Assembly (NCBI RefSeq): GCF_017695965.1
Contig: NZ_JAAORM010000001.1
Location: 1-64,000 of the forward strand
Source of the DNA: Prochlorococcus marinus CUG1416
GTDB lineage: Bacteria > Cyanobacteriota > Cyanobacteriia > PCC-6307 > Cyanobiaceae
Reading direction: 5' to 3'
Length of the DNA: 64,000 bases
In this document: one piece after another, positions 59,623-64,000 of the stretch
Layout of the letters: each line of letters begins with the position of its first letter
How positions within the stretch are numbered: position 1 is the stretch's first letter
Notes under the pieces: model-generated
Seen by the model: only the letters and a program-made list of their open reading frames with translations
Database searches by the model: none
What the model was told of the DNA's origin: nothing
Made by a program: the position numbers and the translations under genes

Positions 59623-59711
59623 GTAAACTTATACTGATTCTCTTCGCTAAATTCTATCGATATTAGCATTTAGGATATGAATGGTTAGATTTATCAAAAT
59701 GGGAAAAAATT

Positions 59712-60005
59712 ATGTTTGTAAGTATTGACTTATGTTTAGTCCCTATTGGAGTTGGAACTTCCCTATCTCCTTATATAAAAGAGTGTATTGAAGTTATTAA
59801 AAATGAAGGACTTAACTATGAATTGGGAGCGAATGGAACTGCAATAGAGGGAGATTGGGATAAAGTATTTGAATGTGTTAAAAAGTGCCATAAAACAATT
59901 CATTCAAAAGGTGCTCCAAGAATTTATACAACGATGAAAGTAAATACAAGAACTGATAAAGAACAAAAATTCTCAGATAAAGTAAAAAGTGTATTAGAGA
60001 ATTAA
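59712..60005 (+). CDS. MTH1187/YkoF-like thiamine-binding family protein
   Basis: A 97-residue protein matching the MTH1187 family: VSIDLCLVPIGVGTSLSPYIKECIEVIKNEGLNYELGANGTAIEGDWDKVFECVKKCHKTIHSKGAPRIYTTMKVNTRTDK. Members form ferredoxin-like tetramers that bind thiamine-type ligands. The stop shares a base with the next ATG (TAATG), so a 42-residue ORF is coupled. In this genome it sits within a probable mobile module. Confidence 0.82.
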   Translation: MFVSIDLCLVPIGVGTSLSPYIKECIEVIKNEGLNYELGANGTAIEGDWDKVFECVKKCHKTIHSKGAPRIYTTMKVNTRTDKEQKFSDKVKSVLEN

Positions 60006-60133
60006 TGGAAAGAGAAAGTGATTACGATAATGATGGATTAGATCCATCCGAAGAATATTTCAGAAGGAAGAAAAAAGGTAATGATGAGGATACCTATTTC
60101 CCTCTAGAAGAATCAGAACCACCTCATTATTAA
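60005..60133 (+). CDS. Small acidic ORF coupled to the MTH1187-family gene
   Basis: Encodes 42 residues, MERESDYDNDGLDPSEEYFR then RKKKGNDEDTYFPLEESEPPHY. Its ATG overlaps the upstream stop by one base. Highly charged and probably disordered. No known family; coupling and composition support translation. Confidence 0.5.
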   Translation: MERESDYDNDGLDPSEEYFRRKKKGNDEDTYFPLEESEPPHY

Positions 60134-60161
60134 TAAATTAGTTAATCTAATTTATATGTTC

Positions 60162-60233
60162 TGTTGCTTACAGTTGCAAAGTAAAAATTTAGTAATAACT
60201 TAATTTTCAACTATCACTTACAATGTGCTTACA
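60162..60233 (+). repeat. Right arm-type repeats of element C
   Basis: TGTTGCTTACA (60162-60172) with a degenerate partner GTTGCAAAGTA (60173-60183), then TATCACTTACA (60212-60222) and ATGTGCTTACA (60223-60233). Units resemble the left-end GTTGCTTACGG. Confidence 0.6.
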
Positions 60234-60298
60234 GTTGTATTCACTTATGAAACTTAGTTATCGCAGTTAATTATAGTGATTATCTTCATATAGAAATG

Positions 60299-60315
60299 AA
60301 TAGCGAGTATACGAC
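60299..60315 (+). repeat. argJ core repeat, copy 4 (C/D junction)
   Basis: AATAGCGAGTATACGAC, two mismatches to argJ and one to copy 2. Confidence 0.78.
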
Positions 60316-60387
60316 GTAGTTTCTGTGATCTTTGGGATCACTTGATATGACTATATAAAATCTCTAAAAGAATACACACCTTTTGCG

Positions 60388-60409
60388 AATGTGATAATAC
60401 TGTGATTAT
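60388..60409 (+). repeat. Single arm-type pair of element D
   Basis: AATGTGATAAT (60388-60398) then ACTGTGATTAT (60399-60409). It is the only pair in the element and serves as both left and right arm. Confidence 0.75.
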
Positions 60410-60483
60410 TTTCTAAAAATCCACTTAAGTGATAGCAACGTATTACAGCAAGGTGGATATACTAAATGCCAAAGGTGGAAATT

Positions 60484-60500
60484 AATAGCGAATATACTAC
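60484..60500 (+). repeat. argJ core repeat, copy 5 (right end of the array)
   Basis: AATAGCGAATATACTAC, identical to the copy in argJ. It overlaps the stop of the leftward small membrane protein gene (CTA at 60497-60499), so the pre-insertion site was probably argJ meeting that gene tail to tail. Confidence 0.85.
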
Positions 60501-60733
60501 TTGAGTTTTAGTAAATCTATTGGTAGATATTCATTAATATAAAGGAACAGTATTGTTACAGTTCCAATTACAGAACCTATAAAACCTCCAAAGAAATTAA
60601 CGAATAATCCAGATTGTGTAATTATTGTCTCTTCGTTTTTTTCTTTCTCAAAATCAGGCGCATCTACTACTTTTAAGCGCTGATTGGTTGTTGGTTGTTG
60701 TTGGCGTCGGATGAGGGCTTCGAAATCAGGCAT
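60497..60733 (-). CDS. Small membrane protein overlapping the ParA-like gene
   Basis: A 78-residue protein, MPDFEALIRRQQQPTTNQRLKVVDAPDF, with one hydrophobic helix (about 47-68, FVNFFGGFIGSVIGTVTILFLYI). A longer reading starts at 60757. It begins inside the ParA-like gene (61-bp overlap), implying translational coupling and a joint role, possibly as a membrane tether. The stop lies in core repeat copy 5. Confidence 0.65.
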   Translation of the reverse strand: MPDFEALIRRQQQPTTNQRLKVVDAPDFEKEKNEETIITQSGLFVNFFGGFIGSVIGTVTILFLYINEYLPIDLLKLK

Positions 60734-61338
60734 GGAATTTGTGAGGCAATTGAACAATAAGCAGACCAGCCCGTCATTCGACGAGGATCTGATCTACCTA
60801 TATCGTCTACAGCTTCAAATACAGCATTACCCGAAGCTTCTGCTTTATCGAATGCTGAAAGTAAGGGTATAAATTTATCAAAAACATATAAACCAAAATT
60901 CTCTAGAGCTGCTTTAGCTTGTTGTGCTGCTTTTTGCTGTCTAAAATCAACTTTTACTATCACTACTGCATGGTTAACTTTTAATTCGCTTAATAAATTT
61001 GCTAGTTCAACAGTTAACTCTACTGATCTTGCTTTCGCAGTGGTAGGTAAGATTACTAAATCTGAACCATAAGCTAAGTGTTTTAGTTCTTCTTGATCAC
61101 TGCTAGCTTGTCCATCAGTTATTACGATTTCTGATGATCTTGATGCTTTAGCAGCTGAGCTAACTGGGAAGACTGGAAATGGGAGGTTACCTCTTGATGA
61201 GTATGCTAATGCTGATCTATTTTTATCAGCATCGACGATGCAAACTTTTTTACCTTCAGAATGCCAAACACTAGCAAGGTGAATACTTGTGCAGGTCTTG
61301 GCCACTCCTCCTTTTTGTCCGCAAACAGTAATAAACAA
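60673..61338 (-). CDS. ParA/MinD-type ATPase
   Basis: A 221-residue deviant Walker ATPase: FITVCGQKGGVAKTCTSIHLA with the KGGVAKT loop at residues 9-15, VCIVDADKNRSAL, VITDGQASSDQEE and a long-range DLVILPTTAKARSVE. Such ATPases segregate DNA or position complexes. No parB lies beside it; the overlapping small membrane protein may be a partner. The C-terminal tail (SDANNNQQPISA) is polar. Confidence 0.85.
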   Translation of the reverse strand: MFITVCGQKGGVAKTCTSIHLASVWHSEGKKVCIVDADKNRSALAYSSRGNLPFPVFPVSSAAKASRSSEIVITDGQASSDQEELKHLAYGSDLVILPTTAKARSVELTVELANLLSELKVNHAVVIVKVDFRQQKAAQQAKAALENFGLYVFDKFIPLLSAFDKAEASGNAVFEAVDDIGRSDPRRMTGWSAYCSIASQIPCLISKPSSDANNNQQPISA

Positions 61339-61469
61339 TTTTTTATTTTTATTTCTTTTACTTTGGAGAATAATTTCTTAATGTCAAGAGAAATGGATTT
61401 GAAATGCTTTAAAACTTATTTTTTTTGAAATATTTTAAAGAGTGCAATGTTTTCAGATAACCTTATAAA

Positions 61470-62452
61470 GTGATTTATTTAAATAGGCTAGTGAACAAAA
61501 GAATTGGACTAGGTACTTGGTCTTGGGGGAATAAGCTTTTTTGGAATTATAATTCTGCGAATGACGATGAGTTACGTGCCACATATAATGAAGCTTTGAA
61601 AAGAGGTTTTGATCTAATTGATACTGCCGATTCTTACGGTACTGGGAATCTTAATGGTAGAAGTGAATCATTGATAGGTAAATTTTTACTAGGTACTCCT
61701 TCTGCAAAAAAAAAAGAATTCAAATAGCAACCAAACTCGCACCTTATCCCTGGAGAATTGGTAATAAAGGTTTTAATAAACCATTTTTAAACAGTTTAGA
61801 AAGGCTTAATAATAAATTAGACATAGTGCAATTGCATTGGTCAACAGCAAAATACAATCCTCTGCAGGAATTAGGTCTGTTGAGTAATCTTTGCGATTTA
61901 AAAGATCAAGGGTTTGATTTTCAAATCGGTTTATCAAACATAGGTCCTAAAAGGTTGCAGAAATTAATTAATTACTTATCTATGCGAGATCAGAGGCTAA
62001 ATAGCGTTCAGATTCAGTTTTCTTTACTTGCTCCAGATTTACACAGACAATATCAGGTAAAAAAAATTTGCGAAGAAAATAATATTGATTTCTTTGCTTA
62101 TAGTCCCTTATCCTTTGGAATTCTTTGTATTGATCCAGATAAAGACGAAAATAGAAAAAGCAGTTTTATTCGAAATGTCTTATTTAAAAGCTATAAAAAA
62201 CCAACATATGAATTGCGGAGATGTCTTAAAAGTATTGCGTATCAAAGATCAGTTTCACAAGCTCAAGTAGCAATTAATTGGTGTTGTTACCAAGGAACTA
62301 TTCCACTTGTTGGAATGCGAAAGAAATCTCAAGTTATAGATGTATCGAATGTATTTAAGTGGAATTTAAATAAAGATGAATTTAATGTACTTCAGGAGCT
62401 TTCAAAAAATTGTTTAAAAAAAATGCCTAAAAATCCCTTTTCGAGTATTTAG
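61470..62452 (+). pseudogene. Aldo/keto reductase interrupted by a frameshift in an A10 run
   Basis: Positions 61470-61727 encode the N-terminal 85 residues (RIGLGTWSWGN, DTADSYGTGN with catalytic Asp and Tyr). At 61705-61714 a run of ten A shifts the frame. The next frame continues at once as RIQIATKLAPYPWRIGNKGF and joins the reading of 61826-62452 (LDIVQLHWSTAKYN, catalytic Lys and His). Eleven or eight A would restore a protein of about 327 residues. It may be a recent mutation, a sequencing error or slippage-dependent expression. The ATG at 61826 is internal. Confidence 0.8.
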
Positions 62453-62461
62453 GTGAATTTT

Positions 62462-62599
62462 TTAGTTAGATATCTTTTTATTTTTTTTTATTTGATAACT
62501 ACTATTCCATAGTTCAGCAGGAAACTTTTCACCAGTGAATCTAATAACTTTAGGATTGAGATTGCTTAATAAGTCATTTAAGTTTTTATTAGAGAACAT
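62462..62599 (-). CDS. Small ORF between the aldo/keto reductase and tmRNA
   Basis: Encodes 45 residues, MFSNKNLNDLLSNLNPKVIR, then FTGEKFPAELWNSSYQIKKNKKISN. Tail to tail with the aldo/keto reductase gene, 9 bp apart. No family recognised and no clear ribosome site. Possible alternative: noncoding spacer. Confidence 0.45.
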   Translation of the reverse strand: MFSNKNLNDLLSNLNPKVIRFTGEKFPAELWNSSYQIKKNKKISN

Positions 62600-62753
62600 T
62601 TTCAAGGATTGGACTTTTTAATACGATAAGTTAATTTATAGCCAATCTTCTAAGTATTTATACTTATAAAATTTGAAAAATTCTTTTTAATACAGGCAAT
62701 TGCAGCAATATTTACAAACTAAGAACTTATCTAATACAACTTCTGAGTTATTT

Positions 62754-62779
62754 AAAAAAGTGGAGTCCTTCCAGACTCC
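62754..62779 (-). terminator. Terminator of tmRNA
   Basis: Read leftward, GGAGTC, a short loop and GACTCC form a hairpin (62762-62779) followed by A and six T (62754-62759). It closes the tmRNA coding piece. Confidence 0.7.
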
Positions 62780-63015
62780 TCGGATCATTTGGTTGATAAG
62801 GCTGATATAACCCCATCTCCTTAAAGATCAAGCAGCAACTGGTGCTGTTTGACGGGAGAAACTAACGATTTTGTTAGCGTTTGTGTTTTTGCTCTAACCG
62901 AGCCGGCTTCAGTCACCTTCCTTATGCCACGTCGAAACCATTACAACCCCAAAAAGTGGAGTTGAGCGGAATCGAACCGCTGTCCGAAACATCGGTTGAG
63001 ATCACCTAGTCCAAG
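62760..63015 (-). ncRNA. ssrA: Permuted two-piece tmRNA
   Basis: Rescues stalled ribosomes. On the minus strand the acceptor half comes first: T arm GCGGTTCGATTCCGC and 3' strand CAACTCC. A spacer of only about six bases (CTTTTT) follows, then the 5' strand GGGGTTG (62950-62944), which pairs with it. The coding half has the tag frame 62878-62828: ANKIVSFSRQTAPVAA then TGA, the tag type of Prochlorococcus. CCA is not encoded. A -10 box TATAAA lies at 63027-63022. This is the circularly permuted cyanobacterial form; the exact 5' end is estimated. Confidence 0.92.
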
Positions 63016-63081
63016 TGGACATTTATATTCTGACAGGCAAAATGAGTATTGAATAGTTTTTTTATTAAGTTTTTATCGTAT

Positions 63082-64000
63082 ATGAATATAGTTGCATCTG
63101 CTCCAGAAGGACTAGAGAAATATTTAGCTGAAGAAATTTCAAATTTAGGTGGATTTAAGATTAATACATATAAAAGATTTATTAATTTTGAATGTGATTA
63201 TGCCACTTTTTACAGAGTGCATTTCTATTCCAGATTAGCCTTTCGTTTTTATAGAGAAATTGCAAGTTTTAAATGCTATGACAAGCAGTCTTTATATGAG
63301 GGGGTGAGAGATTCATTTGATTGGTTAGATTGGTTGCACTATGAAAAAAAGTTTAATGTTCAAGTAACTGGGAGAACATCTTCTTTAAGTCATACACACT
63401 TTACTGCTCTTGAAGTTAAAAATTCCATAACTGATTTGCAACAGGCAGCTTGGAATAAAAGATCAAATATTTCTTTAGATAACCCTGATTTTATAATTCA
63501 TCTTCATTTAAATAATAATAAAGCTATTCTCAGTCTTCAAAGTAGTGTGGAAAGCTTACACAAACGAGGTTATAGACCCGCAGTTGGAAATGCACCATTA
63601 AAAGAAAATTTAGCTTCTGGATTGATAAATATGACTCAATGGAATGGTAAAGTTCCTTTAATTGATATGATGTGCGGCTCAGGAACTTTTTTAATTGAGG
63701 CTGTTAATCAATTTCTTGAAGTCCCTATAAATATTGATCAAGTTTATCTTTTTGAGAATTGGTTGGACTTCAGGAAAGATATTTATCTTGATGAAAAAAA
63801 TAAAGCAAAAAATAAAATTATAAATTATAAAAAATTACCAAAAATTATAGGTTGCGAAATTAATAAAAAGGTTTTTGACCAGGCTAAAGTAAACACATCA
63901 TTGGCAGGTCTCGAAAATTATATTGAACTTATAAATAAAGACTTTTTCGAACTCCAATTAAAATATACACCTGGGATAATTATATCTAATCCTCCTTATG
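63082..64000 (+). CDS. RlmL/UPF0020-type 23S rRNA methyltransferase, partial
   Basis: The ATG at 63082 opens a frame that runs off the window after 306 codons. The N-terminal part is THUMP-like (MNIVASAPEGLEKYLAEEIS). The methyltransferase domain shows SAM motif LIDMMCGSGTFLIEA and KRGYRPAVGNAPLKENLASGL, and the last residues read IISNPPY, the target-base motif. This matches the N2-guanosine methyltransferase group (RlmL/YcbY N half). The C terminus is not visible. Confidence 0.9.
   Translation, partial: MNIVASAPEGLEKYLAEEISNLGGFKINTYKRFINFECDYATFYRVHFYSRLAFRFYREIASFKCYDKQSLYEGVRDSFDWLDWLHYEKKFNVQVTGRTSSLSHTHFTALEVKNSITDLQQAAWNKRSNISLDNPDFIIHLHLNNNKAILSLQSSVESLHKRGYRPAVGNAPLKENLASGLINMTQWNGKVPLIDMMCGSGTFLIEAVNQFLEVPINIDQVYLFENWLDFRKDIYLDEKNKAKNKIINYKKLPKIIGCEINKKVFDQAKVNTSLAGLENYIELINKDFFELQLKYTPGIIISNPPY

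Larger units (their letters stand above)
58883..60315. mobile_element. Element C at argJ: small-ORF and sRNA cargo
   Basis: A 1.4-kb module between core copies 3 and 4. Its arm unit is of the TTGCTTACA type. Cargo comprises two leftward tiny ORFs with strong ribosome sites, a candidate structured RNA, an MTH1187-family gene and a coupled 42-residue ORF. No recombinase gene. Confidence 0.6.
60299..60500. mobile_element. Element D at argJ: cargo-less fusion of element B ends
   Basis: 202 bp. Positions 60299-60401 align with the left end of element B (56896-56998), and 60402-60500 with its right end (58801-58899), each without a visible gap. The join falls in the arm motif ACTGTGATTAT (60399-60409). 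It thus looks like a B-type element that lost its cargo by recombination between left and right arm repeats, or a minimal non-autonomous unit. Within the left end, GTGATC and GATCAC (60325-60341) form a palindrome. Confidence 0.75.

Noticed and set aside
59478-59666. A 62-codon plus-strand ORF in element C
   Set aside because: Its sequence has no family character and it runs through both arms of the perfect terminator hairpin and the long-range stem; a structured RNA explains the region better.
56985-60409. Iterated TGTGATTAT-like motifs as a CRISPR array
   Set aside because: Units are 11 bp, adjacent in pairs and hundreds of bases apart with no spacer of constant size; no cas genes.
55493-60500. 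Insertion sequences or prophage
   Set aside because: No transposase, integrase, terminal inverted repeats or phage structural genes are seen; the repeats are direct and derive from the argJ end.
61826-62452. Separate aldo/keto reductase-like gene starting at ATG 61826
   Set aside because: The same frame extends upstream without a stop to the A10 run and contains the conserved Lys region, so the ATG is internal to a broken gene.

Overview
The window reads as about 64 kb of the chromosome of a high-light Prochlorococcus (MED4/MIT9515-like). The DNA is strongly AT-rich and densely packed, and several convergent genes overlap at their stops. The order dnaN, PRC-barrel protein, purL, purF, second gyrA-like gene is the familiar start of Prochlorococcus chromosomes. 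The tmRNA is permuted and encodes the tag ANKIVSFSRQTAPVAA. A canonical/non-canonical flavodiiron pair, a photosynthetic-type GAPDH and a CYP38-like lumenal cyclophilin are cyanobacterial markers. The species call rests on recall and pattern recognition; no database search was possible.

Layout. 1-36 kb is conserved core: replication (putative DnaA boxes, dnaN, second gyrA/parC-like gene), purines (purL, purF, guaA), chaperones (grpE, dnaJ), secretion (ftsY), translation and RNA (efp, rsgA, nusB, dusA, queG, Gly-rich RNA-binding protein), cell wall (murB, murC), central metabolism (gap2, accB, argH) and cofactors (thiL, pdxA, cbiD). 36.3-39.7 kb is a small variable zone after guaA with an McrB-N/HNH nuclease gene, a RecB/Cas4-like nuclease and several small unknown proteins. 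39.7-55.5 kb is core again: mrdA-like PBP, flavodiiron proteins, alaS, speA, ndk, thiO-like, gatB, coaE, argJ. 55.5-60.5 kb is an accessory array inserted at the 3' end of argJ. 60.5-64 kb returns to core with a ParA-like ATPase and its small membrane partner, a frameshifted aldo/keto reductase, tmRNA and the start of an RlmL-like methyltransferase.

Main observation. Two loci, the 3' ends of guaA and argJ, carry what look like small site-specific insertions of a shared design. The last 17-19 bp of the host gene is duplicated at the far end of each insert (guaA: 2 copies; argJ: 5 copies delimiting 4 modules). Just inside each boundary lies a pair of 11-bp direct repeats in head-to-tail contact. 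The pair sequence is specific to each element but recurs at both of its ends: GGTTTYACGTG for guaA, and ATATGACACTA, ACTGTGATTAT and TTGCTTACA-type for the argJ modules. This resembles core plus arm-type sites of tyrosine-recombinase attachment sites, yet no recombinase lies in any element. Cargo is one or a few genes: an McrB-N/HNH nuclease, two YadA-anchor-like surface proteins, and a set of tiny ORFs with a candidate sRNA and an MTH1187-family protein. One argJ module (60299-60500) is just the two ends of its neighbour fused at the arm motif, an apparent cargo-less remnant.
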